This document shows positions 46,554-59,500 of a stretch of DNA of 64,000 nt, in pieces. A program made the translations under genes and the position numbers. The stretch is from Gymnogyps californianus (taxonomy: Eukaryota; Chordata; Aves; Accipitriformes; Cathartidae): the NCBI RefSeq assembly GCF_018139145.2, contig NC_059500.1:26765437-26829436 (forward strand), read 5' to 3'. The notes under the pieces are model-generated. The model saw nothing but the letters and a program-made list of their open reading frames with translations, did no database searches and was not told the origin of the DNA. The first letter of the stretch is position 1, and every line of letters begins with the position of its first letter.

Positions 46554-46818
46554 CTGGGCATGACGTTCCATGGTATGGAATATCCCTTTGGCTAGTTCCG
46601 GTCAGCTGCCCCGGCTATGCTCCCTCCCAGCTTCTTGCACACCTGCTTGCTGGCAGAGCATGGGAAACTGAAAGAATCCTTGGCTGAAGATAAGTGCTAC
46701 TTAGCAACAACTAAAACATCAGAGTGTTATCAACATTATTCTCACACTAAATCCAAAACACAGCACTGTACCAGCTACTAAGAAGAGAGTTAACTCTGTC
46801 CCAGCTGAGACCAGGACA

Positions 46819-49029
46819 CTGGGTCACTGATTTTCTGATTGTTTTTATTTCATTGAGTGGCATTATTGGTATCATCTGGGTTCACTCACTCTTTTACAAT
46901 AGTAGCTGTTAACTACCGTCAGTGACTTCACATCAAAGGAAGTCTTTTTTGGATGATGTGATGAATGAACTCACTTTGAGAGGCCTGAATGACAGCTTGT
47001 AATTTGAGGGGGACTTGACAACCATTTCCACTTTATAATGATTCTATTAGAGCTGTGTAGTCATTCCATATTTGACTCTTCTCCAGAATTTCTCTATGCC
47101 TGATATGGTTTTATTGTCTTCAAACAAAAAAAACCCAAATGGTAATATCTTCAGCATGTTAAAGTTTTTCTGCTTTTGTTCAGACCTCCAAGAATTAGAT
47201 AAGGATTAGAACTTTCAGCATTTTCTGAAACTTCTGTCTTTTGAGACCTCCAATAAGATACTGTTCATTGTTTTCTGTCTTAAGTACATGTTGTTTTGCC
47301 GTTCTAGGCTAATAGAAAAACAAGAGTACCGTTCAACAGCTTTTATTTACCCACATTTCTTCAGCCTATTTCCTTTTCACTACATTCCAGCTAGAAAGAA
47401 TTGTTTGGAGAGGAAACCTGGGGTGTAAGAACTGTGAGAAGGAATTGTAGAAATAGATCGCTCCAGAATGGCAGGAATACAGAAAGAGCCAAATGGAGAA
47501 GTGAAAGACCAAAAACCTGCAACACCTGAAAAATGAATATGTACTGACAGAGAGTTGATCTCAAGCCAGACCATTTGATTTCCCATTTCCTTTTGACAGT
47601 TTAGTCATTATCAGCAGTTGGGAGCCTTTGACTGTGCTGGCATCAAGCAGGACCAGACTACAGTTTTCCTGCCAAGGCATTGAATTTATTTAACAGAATA
47701 AGCATGGGATGTGGACAAAAAGACTGCAGTCTCCCAAGGGATTAATTTATAGTTCTGTCTGACCTGCCTGTCTGTCCTCGGGTAATTTGGAATTAGGAGT
47801 TTCTTTTCTTGCATTCCCATTCTTGCAACAGTTTAAGAAAAGCTATTAGCTTGTGCTTGTTAACTTGGAACCCATATTGTTTAGCTGAACACATGCTTTG
47901 TTATTCAGCCCTTTAACTGCTTTCTTGATGATCTGTCAGACTTTGCTGAATTTGTGAAACACATCACATCTCACAAGCTACAACAACCTAACCAAGGAGC
48001 CTAAACTGACAAACTCAATCTTAATTTCCTTATTTCACACTTCAGTGTGAAAAGTGACAAAAAAATACCTTTACCATGTCCTCATTACGTACGTATGTGG
48101 GGAGTTCTGCAAGGTTTCCAAAAGAATAAGAAACCCCTCTGGCTGCTGCGGTAGCTTGTAAAGTCTGGTTTATCATTTAATGCAAAAGAAAAACAGGTCA
48201 CAATGTTCATGTTCGTATTTCATTGAAAATACAGTGTAGTCAAAAGAAGTAATTTCCATTGGTCTCAAGAGAGTCCCTACTAAGTAGCTAGAATCATGTG
48301 AGGAGCTGGTGGACAAGTGATCTTTCAGTCCCACAGAATCATACTCAGCTGGCAGTAGTTAGAACAACCCCAAAAAGGTCTTGAGAGAATCTGTGTTGTG
48401 AGGGATCATGAGGATGAAAGGCAAGAAAGAGAACCTCTCCTATCGAGCACCATATTGGAAATATCTTCATTGCCTGATCTATACTTCAGGTTTCTTCTTT
48501 CCACTTTTAATGATAACAATATAGACTAGAAGATACATGATAGCAAATGATTAAAATTCAGGGCTTTAAAAATTATTGCTTATGATCTCTTTGGTCTTTT
48601 TGAGTTTTACTGATGCACAACATTTTTTTTCTTCTTTAGAATTGCTTTAAATGGGAAAAAAGTCCTCACTGGCAATGGCTGTCAGTAAGAAGAAGTTTTA
48701 CTGGAAAGTCTTTTCTTCAGTTGCAGTTAAATGAGGCTGATTTAAAGCATAAGAACTTCTCCTCTGTAATCACCTCAGCAATTGTGCAGGTGCAACTGTT
48801 TGTGAGGCTTCACTGGCATGATTTGCATTAAAAGTAATCTCTTTTCTTTGTTTGTGTTTTATGGTACATTTTTTACCCAGATAGTATCAATGATGCAGTT
48901 GAATACACCATTTTACAGTCCAACTCAGGGACTGCCAAAGTGAAGCCCTGGTAAATTGGGAGGAAATTTCTGAACTGGCTTTGCTATTAAAAGTAACATC
49001 CCATGAAAATACAGTCTCCCTGACTCTTC
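46819..49029. other. Unique DNA, nothing recognised
   Basis: About 2.2 kb of AT-rich DNA with no gene or repeat family recognised. Confidence 0.5.
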
Positions 49030-49440
49030 ATTTACACTTTCAGTCCTGTCTGTCTAGGGATGTTATGAGCGACTGCCTCCTCCAGCAGCCCTGGCCTAGG
49101 ACTCCCTCCTGCCTGGCTGCTGGAGCCCAGCCCAGTGTGCGAAGCAGACACAGACACGCACACATGCACAGGTAGACATGCATGCACACACAGACACACA
49201 GAGGACACTGACACAGCCAGTCACTCCCACGGCCACAGAGGAGGCGCTGCCTCCAACAGCAGCCGCATAGAGGACTCACACAAACACAAGGGCAGACAGC
49301 CCAGCCCCCTCCTCCTCCTGGGCTGGCAGAGGCAGAAGGTCACTAGGGCAGCACACATGGGATGCTCTCCAGGTTCACAAGCACATGGACGTTCCCGGAT
49401 CCCCCGAGTACGGCCCCTGTGCCCGCCTGGTGATTGACTT
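49030..49440. other. GC-rich, CA/CAGA-rich island of unknown origin
   Basis: A 410-bp block, sharply GC-richer than its flanks. It contains interspersed CACACA, CAGACACA and CACATGCA units (49,145-49,205) and several CpGs (GGCGCTGC, ACGTTCCCGGATCCCCCGAG). Five overlapping frames of 60-100 codons in several phases and both strands come from this composition. It may be a decayed minisatellite or an LTR or other repeat fragment. No ends or duplication were found. Confidence 0.35.
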
Positions 49441-52400
49441 CTCCTTTCTTGCATTGTACATTTCGCTGACATCAAGCTATGTTTGATTTACTGTTTTTTC
49501 CCAAAATTCTCTGGAGGGGTTCTTTAGACATACTGTGAGAGTATATATTGCACATTTACATTTAATGGTACAAGCATGTCTCTCTTTTAACTTTATACCT
49601 GATCATCAAATATTAATTTAAGGAGTGACACTTGCAAATGTTTGCTGCATTGTCTATAAATTTGAGAATCTAGATCAGCTGTTCTTCAGTATAGTGGAGT
49701 GAGCCTTGCAGTATTTTCTTCCCCGGCTTGTGTGAGCTGTCCCCTCCAAACTCTTTCTTCACTCTTTGGGACAACTACTTTTTCTCTATCCATGAAGAGT
49801 AGGATCAGATACTTTGAAGAGATCTGTATATGTTTTCAGCTCATTTTTCGGTTGTGTTCACAGAAGTACTATTTTTAAAAAGATCGTGATTGGTGTTTTG
49901 CTGCAGGGCTAAAGAATCCTTATCCAGAGCTTGAAGTGAGGTTGAGTGGGGGACTTGTGCTTGATCTGTTTTTTATGGTGTCCATTTAGGATCCCTAAGT
50001 ATGTGGCTATCGCATGAGATGTTTTCCACTGTATCCAGCTAGAGTTTCAATCCAAGCTTCTCTGGCATTTGATGGTAGCTGCCATGTTGCTCAGAACCAG
50101 AGAAGTGATGACCCCATGGTAATGGCAGATGTCTCAAACCCTTGTGCCTTACCTGCACTTTGCATACACCACACCAGTGAGGTGAATCTAACTGGCTGGG
50201 AGCCAAATATCTTATTAAAAAAACCTTTTGAACTTCCTGGTTTTAAGCCAGCAGTTAGTATAGTGAGATTTCTTTAGGTTCACTTACTGTTTACTGAGTT
50301 ATAGTAACATACAGACAGGATCAATACCTAGTGCTTAACAAACAGAAATAGAAAGAGAAATGTAGAATGTGTTTCAAATACAGTATGAAGTCAGTACTAC
50401 TGATTTCAAAATCTCAAAGGAACTTGATTCTGCTTTTTAGTTGTTATTGTTAAATATAACAAACAGACATAACAACCGGGTTTAGCCCATTAAAATAAAA
50501 TTGGTTTTCATATCTAGTGAGGATAATTTGAGGAAACTAATATATTGATATTTTCTCATTCGATAATCTGTATCCCAATATCAGAAAGAAAGGCAAATTA
50601 TAGTTTTAAAGAGGCATATCTCCCCTGGTCACAGCGAAAGCAAATTGTAGCAGAAGTTTTAGTGTCTACACAACAGCAGTATCTTTTGATCTCATATTCT
50701 GATATGGCAGTATTAGCCACTTCCTTCAGGAAGTCTTAGATAGAAAAGTAGAGGTAGAACAACCTTCTGCCTAGAGAAAAGAAACATAGGATAAAATTAT
50801 CATTTTGGGTGTTGGAGACAAAATTCAGCCTAGACATCCAACCAAAAAAGAGCCTAGTGGAATAATTTCCCACAACAAGTAGCAATAGGCAGCTTTGAAA
50901 AGGAGATGTTTTCTCTTCTCTAAGTAATTTTGTCCTGTGTATAAAGCAGCAGTAAGGAGGAGAGGAAGTCATGCCCTCCTGAACGTATTCTGTATCTGAT
51001 ATTCACATTTTTTTCCATCTTTGAAGATTCAAACTATTAAATACATACAAGTAAAATGGGCTTTGCCAGTTGTGATAAGTAGATGCCTGCAGTAATGCAG
51101 AATATGAATTTTAAAAATTCAAAATTTAGATATACAATTCAAATAATTCTTATTTACCCCTTTATTGGCAAACCGAGATGAATGTGTACTAATACCTTTA
51201 TAAAACACTCCTATAATATGCAGTACTGACCGTATGCTTTTGCCAAAGAAAATGATAGATCTCTGAGTTTCCAGTTGAGGAGACTCAGAGTAAGTTTGCT
51301 GCTTATTAAAGAGAGTGCTAACTTGCCTCTTCAGCAGAAAGATGAAACACAGCTATGCAAGTCATCTAAGATGCTACCCGGCCCTAAACCGTGTAGCAAA
51401 AAGAAAGGAAGTAGTAGGGGGAAAAGAGGCAAATTGCTTGTGTTGTCTGCTTCTCTCACATTTTAGGCATGATTCAAAGCTTAAGCAGATAATAAATACC
51501 CTGTTGACTTCAGTGAACTTTGATCCAGCCTATATGGACTGCAATATTGCAGATGTCACATGAAGTTGTAGAAAGTCAGGGCTAGCCGTTTCAATGGACT
51601 GTTTCATGGGCAATAAAAACAAATTAAAAGCAGAATGTTAATTCCCTATGGAATAGATTAAGCTTCATTATGGTATTGGTTGTGCTAATATGTAGGAAGA
51701 TTGACTACTTAAGTAGGTTTGTTAATTACTGTATTTGTTATAAATTGTTAATTTTTTAGAACAGATTATGTGCAAAGTAATAAAAGAGAAACTTTTCTAC
51801 AAATGTCTTTCCTGAAATAGCTTTAAATAAAACTTCTAAATGACACATGATCAAATAGTAAGGCAAAAAAGCTGATATTCCAACATTTTTACACCTTCAA
51901 AAATAAAATGAGAATGCTTGCATGCTGTGAAATACAGCACAAGAACCGCATTTTTGAATGAAGTGACAAAACTTACGACCAAAATAAATGCCTCAGTGTT
52001 CAGATGTACTGAAAATGAAGTAAAGGAGAGGGTATTTTTAAAGTCAGTTAAAATACCATTTCTGAGCATAGAAACTAGGTTTCAGTGAGTGGGCCAGTCC
52101 TGATTCCTCTGAGAAAAAAAGCAGAGAGGAGGAACTACACTTTTCATTTCTATGGTGCAACGTGCTTAGATAGCTGCATATAACCTTGCTCTTGGGGTAT
52201 GATAATGAAAATTTTCCTTTGGAAGATCTAAGCCCCACCTCCAATTGCTATTCTTCAGTTTTCTGTTTTAAGGAGCATTTATTTTAAATACAAAAGCAAT
52301 TTGTGGAATCTCTCTCCTCCCCATCCAGGATAAACAAAAGCTCGTTGATATCCAGAACAGCCCCTGTGCTTGTGTAATACTGGCTGAGGACACACATCCA

Positions 52401-53556
52401 GTTTGTGATGGGTTAAGGCCTCCTTCTGCCCTCAGAGTCCTGTGATTCTGTAAGAGTATTACATGGCCATTTTTGGAGATAAAGTAGTAAGAACAATATA
52501 CAGCTGTTTTCATTTTCCTGTATTTTCTTTTTAGTGCTCCTACACAGTTTTTTTTAGTCTTTAGGAGATTTATAATGTGGAAAAAGCTGGTATTTTCCCT
52601 CTTTATCCCTGTCTTCCAGAAGACTCAAGTAAAAACAAAGGCAGGAGAAATTAAGAGAAAACAGCATAAATTAATTAAATTTTACGTTAAGATAAAGTGA
52701 CCAGTGTCACTGAAGTAACTTTTGCTCTTGAGATACCACAGTTGCATAGGCAGTGCTGGAAGATGTCTGCTTACAATCGACTATATTCTTCTACGGTTAA
52801 ATGTAAGATCTTATACTTGGGAATACGGATTTATGTAACTATCCTGGTGGTCTTTTATTTCATAAACCATAGCAAGTTTTTGCTGAAGAGGTGTTCAACT
52901 TTTCCAGTGTTATTCCCTGTTACATCAGAACAATTTGCCACAAAATGAGTGCCTGAAACTACTAAGGATAAGTATTTCTCAGTGTGAATCTACTAAAATA
53001 GGAAGTTTGGTTGCTATTACCATCTGAACTTCAGTACTTTGGGATGAGCGAGAGGTATATGGTCTTCTTTTCTTATTTTTTTTCAAGATGCCATACATGT
53101 GCTGAAAAACAAGTATTGAATGTCTGTATGACAGGTGAGCCAGAAAGTGACAATAAGGCAGGAAGGATCAGAAGGTTTATTTGTTTATTTACATGTGTTT
53201 GCTTGCCTGTGTACAAAAATACTAAATACTAACCTCAGTACTATCATTGTCATCTCCCATTTCAAGGGAAGGGTCAATGCTTGTATTTTGCTTTTTGATA
53301 TCATTACTATTTGACAACATATATATTAAATACTTAACACATCCAAAGTCAAGAAAAAAGAAATCAAACCAATGAATACTCTCTTCTCCTAAACCAAAAG
53401 TAAAATGTAGGCATTTATGTTTCTAGAGAGCAGCTGAGAGAAAAAATTTACATCTAGAAGATGTTCAGTAAATGCAGTGATAAGCACATTAAAAAATATA
53501 TCATACAGAACAGAGAAGACTAGGCACCATGTCTACCTATTGCATACTTGAAAGAG
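49441..53556. other. Unique DNA, nothing firmly recognised
   Basis: AT-rich DNA. At about 52,765-52,832 a frame reads VKCKILYLGI, reminiscent of the CR1 'KCKVLHLG' segment, but nothing else in the surrounding sequence supports a CR1, so no element is called there. Confidence 0.4.
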
Positions 53557-53592
53557 GACTACACAGAAGTCTTTGATACAGTTCCTCAGTGT
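53557..53592 (+). repeat. Possible CR1 reverse-transcriptase motif A scrap
   Basis: Twelve codons read DYTEVFDTVPQC, matching the CR1 motif A consensus [11 protein letters not shown] at seven or so positions including DTVP. The context on both sides is not readable as CR1, so this may be a very old fragment or chance. Confidence 0.3.
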
Positions 53593-56500
53593 GCTTGCTT
53601 ATAGGGCTGTATGAAAAAGCATTTTACTCTGGAGAAATAATTGCAACCAAACTTGCACTGGCTGAATCGCTTCTTAATTTTCTTAAGTGTTCTACTCTGA
53701 AAAGAAGAAACTCTCAAGAGAGGAGAAATTATTGTAGCAGAAAAGCAGAGAAGGGCCAGTATCTGGGTAATATCTGTTTTGCTGCCTCCTCCTTTAAATA
53801 TTTAATTTTGGCAACCAGTTAAAGGCTAAGCTTCTTTTAAAATGCCCTCTTTCTTCTACCCGCCTTGTTCACTGGAGAGGCAGCTCTCTGTAGAGCCAGA
53901 GTCTCCCAAAAGCTAAGGTCTGGTTTATGTGCACGGCAGGACAGCTAGGGGGAACTTCCTTTCATGGCAATCCTACAAGCAAAGCACATTGTCACCATAT
54001 TCATCATCTTTATTAATAATGTCTCCAGTTTTTTTAGCCTGGAATCTCTATGGATGGCTAAAGAACACTCTAGAGGTTATGAGCTTTGCAAAATCCAGAA
54101 CAGTAAGCATTTCCCATGTATGTGATTTGTGGAATATTCTAAATATGTTGGAGTAGTTCATCAAAATGTTCTTGAACAAAAGCAGTAGCCCTGTCACTGT
54201 TACATTTGCATTTGGATCACAATATAAGCACAGCCTGGGAAGAAGAATGAGTTTACAGTATCTCTGAGATGCCTGCACTCCAAGACAAAGTTAAGAGAAG
54301 CAAAGTCTTGGAAATGTTCCTTGTCAGGTTGTTAAGCATCATTCATGTATTGTCTGTTGCTGAATATTAGGGAACAATTCCTATCCAATAAGCATAAACC
54401 AACAGTCCTCCCTGAAAGAAGCAGAAATGTGAGAGGCATGTTGTGGTGAAGTTTCACACTCACCAAAGCATTATGACCTAGTAAGGAGGAAAAGTTAGAC
54501 TTGTGGGAACAGTGTAGTTGAATAGAGGAAACACATACACAGACTGAATCAAGGTTTTGAAAGTTTCAGATCAGTATGTTTTAAGCCAGTTTAGGGACAG
54601 AGCAGCATTCTTTATTCAGTATTTAAGTTGGAATGAAACCATTCTAAATGCCACCTGGAGAATATATCAGCATCTAGCAACCTGAAGAAAAGAATAAATA
54701 CTAGAAGACACCCAACATAAAGGCACAGCGGATAGGTTTTTCAAAGAAGAAAAGTGATATAAGCAGCAAAAAGCCTCCCAAATGGCTTTAAAATTAAAAT
54801 AAAATAAAAAAAAATCATTTGAGCTGTATATTGAAAAATCAAGTGATAGCCATAGACAAGCTGCATAGTGTCTTCAAAATCTATGTCATCATACTATGGA
54901 AAGGAAATTCCCTTTTGCCGAATTTCCTTCACTGTTAGGTCTAATTCTTTGGAATAGCTATGCATCTGCTCACTGCATTTACTCTGCTTAGGAGTTCTCT
55001 CTCCACTTCTAGCCGATGCCTTTAGAGATATCTGTGTTCAGACTTCCCCTGTCCATTTAATTACAAGGCTTTAGAATTATTACTTTAATGAACGGTTCCA
55101 AGTATTTTCTGATTAAGTGCATTCTGACTTCGAAAAAGCAAATGACTGATAAATAATATAAAATGAAACAAGATAGGATTAGATACCATGCTAACAGTTT
55201 ATATTGGTTTACACTGGTAGCCTATGTATTGCAGATTTAATTACAGGGCTTTAGAATTATTACAATTTTACAAGTAATGACCTTGAGCCATAAAGTGGAA
55301 AACAGCTTGTAATTCCTCTGTTTCAGACTAGAAAAAGTCATGCATGTTGTTACCTAGTAAATCTCATCTACCTACATATACAGTGAAAACTTAAGAAGTA
55401 TTTCTTCCTTCATTGTTTCAACAAATATAAGAAATAATAGTGTCCCTTTTAAGGAGGCAATTCAGTTAAGGACCAGAAGACATGGGAATTTATTCGTACC
55501 TAAACCGAAATAAAATGATGCTATATTTGAAGATAAAGACAGAAAAAAAGTTTGCTTAAACATTGTGTAATTTGAACATATTTTTTTTTTACGCAATTCT
55601 GGCTAGTCCTCCAAGTCTGATCTGCAAAAAAAGATCTGCTTTACAGAATTCAAAGCGTAACATTAAAGAGAATGGGAAACACATAGTGAAACTTTTCTCT
55701 TAAGCACTCTTTTTCCCTTGCAAAGGGCAACATCTGGCTGTGTATGTTCATGTCTGCATTGCAAATTGCACTTTAGGGACTTCTTTATTGGAATTAATCA
55801 TTCCAGGCACAGGGGTAAACATCTACACAGGGCTCTGGGAGTTTCATGCACAAACTGCATTAACATTAAAAATGGCATCTTCAGCTCCTCATAGTTCACT
55901 TTGAAAATGCATCTATAATGTCACCTTGTGTCATTGACTTCACACAATATGTCACATCAACTGTTTCAAACAGGAATTGTAAATATAAAGGTAAAAGAAG
56001 GCAGTATTTTGGTACATTTGTTCATTGCCAAACATTTTCAATATTTGTCTATATTAAATCTAGGGAAAGACAAGCTCAGTGAACATGAAATCACTCTTAG
56101 TTGACAGGAGTCCGGAACTATAGCGCAGGAGAACTGGATAGATGGACTTTGCAGACTCTGTAGATTGAAATGTTTTCATTGAATTGTCGTGTGCAGCTTC
56201 CTAACGGGTCCATTCGTGGTGATGGGTCACTATTAGATGTTGTCTAGGCCTCACAAACCCTTCTGGTTTCCTGTTGCCACTGCACTACCTGTATCCAGTA
56301 ATCACCAAATCCAGATTCCTCTATAGCACAAGGAGATGATGCTTCCAGATGTGTTTCCTGATCTTGTTAGTTCATATACTCCAGAAGAAGACAGTTTCTT
56401 TTATCCTCTCTGAAAAGCTACTTTTAGGCACAAGGCTGGGGAGGAACAGATTCTACTGGCATTGATCTCCTTTTCCTTTTGATGATGTTCTCCTGACCCC

Positions 56501-59500
56501 CAACTACCCTTTGTATTTGGAAAAAGGTGCTTTGTTTTCAAGACCACACTGAAAATGGTGATACAGCTTCAAAGCAGACAACAGTGCAACAGTTCCTCTC
56601 CCTCCTGGCCTCTGTGTTTGTGTGCCAGTCATGAAGAAACATTTCACTGAGGACATGTCTGCAGTGAGTTAACTTCACTGAAAACAGGGCCAAACCTTTG
56701 AATTAAGTGTCTAGTTACTGGACAATATATCTTTTTTGAGAACTTGATCCTGTTATTTCCAGTGGTGAATTGTAAGTGTTGTGACTAAATGATATCTTTT
56801 AGAGATTGAAATATTTTCTTATATCCAAACCAGTTCTTTTGAAAGGCACCAGCTGTCACTCATGATGCCTTGTCATGCACTTGCTTTAGCTTGTCCAGGA
56901 TTCTCAGTTCCTGTTTAGTAGCACTAAGGAGAAGAGTAAGCTTGTTTAGTAAGCTGAAGGAAAAGCACCATGTTTCCTTGGTTATGCCAGACATTTCTAG
57001 TGCACCTACTGTTTAGTGACAACTGTTAATAGCTGCACTGCAAAGATAAATGACAAAGACTTGCAAATGCAAGGCAGTGTTTTCCTTGTGACTGTGTAAG
57101 TTATGGTGCAAAGGTGGAGAGTTATGATATGATAATCCATTCTAGGCATAAGCAGAGTAGAAATGAAGCAAGTTGGTGATCTCTCAAAGGAATACTTTAA
57201 TCTGAATATTGTATTACTTCATGTCAGATGTAATTAAAGTTAGTTTCCTACCTGAACAAAAATGATCTCCTGATTGGTTTTCTCCTTGCTTGGAATTATG
57301 GCTTCAAAAGTGTGCAATATGCTCCCTAGTCTCAGTAGATGGTCATCCACAGTAGGGCAGAAGGCAAATATTTTCATATTCTGCTATGGGCAGGAACACT
57401 GGGAAGCTGTGGGGAAAGATTTAAGAACCTCTTAAAACCCCTTTTTTTTTGGGATAAGTTGGGATAAACTTTGGAAACTGGGAACTATTTGTTGTTACAT
57501 ATGCAAACCAAAGCCCACTGTAGTATCATAGCTTCCTGTCCCAAACTGTTCAGGGAGAATAGAGCTTTCACACTGGTGCTCACTCACAACTTTTTTAATA
57601 TAAACCAATTGTAAAGCAAGATTGTCATGCCTTGACCTGTAGTTCCAATGCTTTTACTAAACAGTAGGACCACGGCTTCAGATCGTGGAATCATGGATAC
57701 TACTATTGTGTAAATCAACAGTAATGATGCCCAGCATAGTTGTGAACATGTTTGGTTGAAAGGAAAAGAAACTAGCAAATGCAAGCAATGAAACTGTCTT
57801 TCACTGTGTCAATCTATTTCATACAAGTTTATATTATTCAAATGACACATGATTACTAAAAAACCACAGAAGAATGTTAATGTGCAGATAAGTGATATTT
57901 AAAGTTAGTTATTCAATGAACGTAGCAACAATATGTTCATTACTGAATGGAACAACTGACTAATGTAGTCACCTCTGATAGTAAATGTTATACAAAATAT
58001 AGTCAAGGTAAAAAACATATTTACTCAGTAATATCTGCAGCTTCATTATACTCCTTCCCAATTAGATGATTAATGAAACTGATTTACGTTTCATTTTAGT
58101 GTGTCTTCTGGCAGCACTTTCTATTAGCTGAAGTGTAAAAATATTCCCATCTACAGGATCATGTAGTTCTCTGTAACATATGTTTCCCAATCTGTGTTCC
58201 ATTGTGCTTCAGCCAAGTTTCTCTTCCAAACAAGAGAGAAAGGAGTTAATAAATGTCTTTGAAAGTCAAGAAAATTAACTGAATATATTTTGGGAAAGAT
58301 CAGGACCTGGCAGGAAGAGACAGATGGCTGTGTCTCCTTAGGAAGCTAGTCTTCCCAAAGAAGAGTTTGGGTTATAGGAGCACTTGGTGCTGAAAAAGAA
58401 TTTTCTCTGTGTGGTGCTTGGGCCTGTGGTGCAGTGTTGTGAGCTAAGAGACACCCTGGGCTGAGCTTGGAATGGTGAGGTATCACCTTGAGTACCAGCG
58501 ATGTTTTTGTGGTTGCTCATTCTAAAGCCTACTAATAACACAGGTTAGGACTGCGGTAGTGGAAAGCTTTTAGGAACTGAATCCTCTTGAGCTGCAAAAG
58601 CCTTGCTGTTTGGGCTAGGATTGTTGAAGCAAAACTACAGAAGCAACTCTAGCAGACTTAAGGATGGCTTTATGCCCCACAGAGTGTGACGACTCCATAC
58701 TAAGAAAAATGATTTTGCTACAAGTAGCTTAATAAAAACTGACCTTGGTCTAAGGACATGTCTATACAAGTTTTATAAATACATTTTAAATTTGGCTGAA
58801 AAAATGAAACTTTTTTAGTCAAAATCTTTTCCAATCTGTGGTATGGACCATCTTGGAAATCTGCTTTATGAAATCAAGTTCTTCATTGAGGGAAAGAGAT
58901 TACTCTGGAACAGAAGCAATAGGAAATAGGAAAAGATCCTGGGGTCAATGAAAACAGTCTTCCTACCATGCACAGGTAACTGTGCCACAGGTACTTAGTT
59001 CAGGAAGATTCAAAGAGTTTGTATACTGCTGTGTGATATAAAATCTTTACAAAATCCTGTACTGAATTTAAGATATAGTAATCAGGTGAAGGACTAATTG
59101 TCAGTTCAGTTTTTACACTCCATAAAGTGTGCTTATTCTGTGCCTTCTATATGGTCCTGTACCAGTCTGAAATAAGCATTTTCACATATGAAATCTGAAG
59201 TTTGCTCTGGACATAAGAGAAAAAGTTAATGATGTAGTGATTTTTTTAACTGATCTTTAGCGGATTAAAGACTTTTCAGTAAACAGTTTCAAAACAAATA
59301 GGAGATGGAAACCACTTTCTCCGCCAAATTCTTCAGTACTTAAAAATTTACAAAATCTTCAGTTAAATCTTACAGGGCTAAGCATTATAAAAGAAAGTAC
59401 TCGATGCCTACTTCTAATTAAAGGAATAATGAAATGTAACACCTAACTCCTATGATATCCTGATAATCTCCACTGCTGTTTGATGCTTTTTATCCTACAG

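Larger units (their letters stand above)
46211..46818 (-). mobile_element. Solo LTR, type I-alpha (endogenous retrovirus)
   Basis: A 608-bp LTR in minus orientation. On its own strand it begins TGTCCTGGTCTC and ends TTAAACCACAACA, with a perfect 5-bp duplication CTGGG (46,206-46,210 and 46,819-46,823). TATATAA lies at 46,547-46,553 (map TTATATA) and ATTAAA at 46,348-46,353 (map TTTAAT). It is homologous to the LTR at 29,582 but clearly more diverged from it than the two I-beta copies are from each other. A trinucleotide (AAT/ACT)n region at 46,377-46,410 and a 12-base G run at 46,439-46,450 lie just upstream of R. Confidence 0.92.

Noticed and set aside
49145..49205. CACACA/CAGACACA stretch as a CRISPR-like or regular repeat array
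   Set aside because: Units are irregular and short, with no constant repeat and spacer pattern. The window is also a vertebrate genome.
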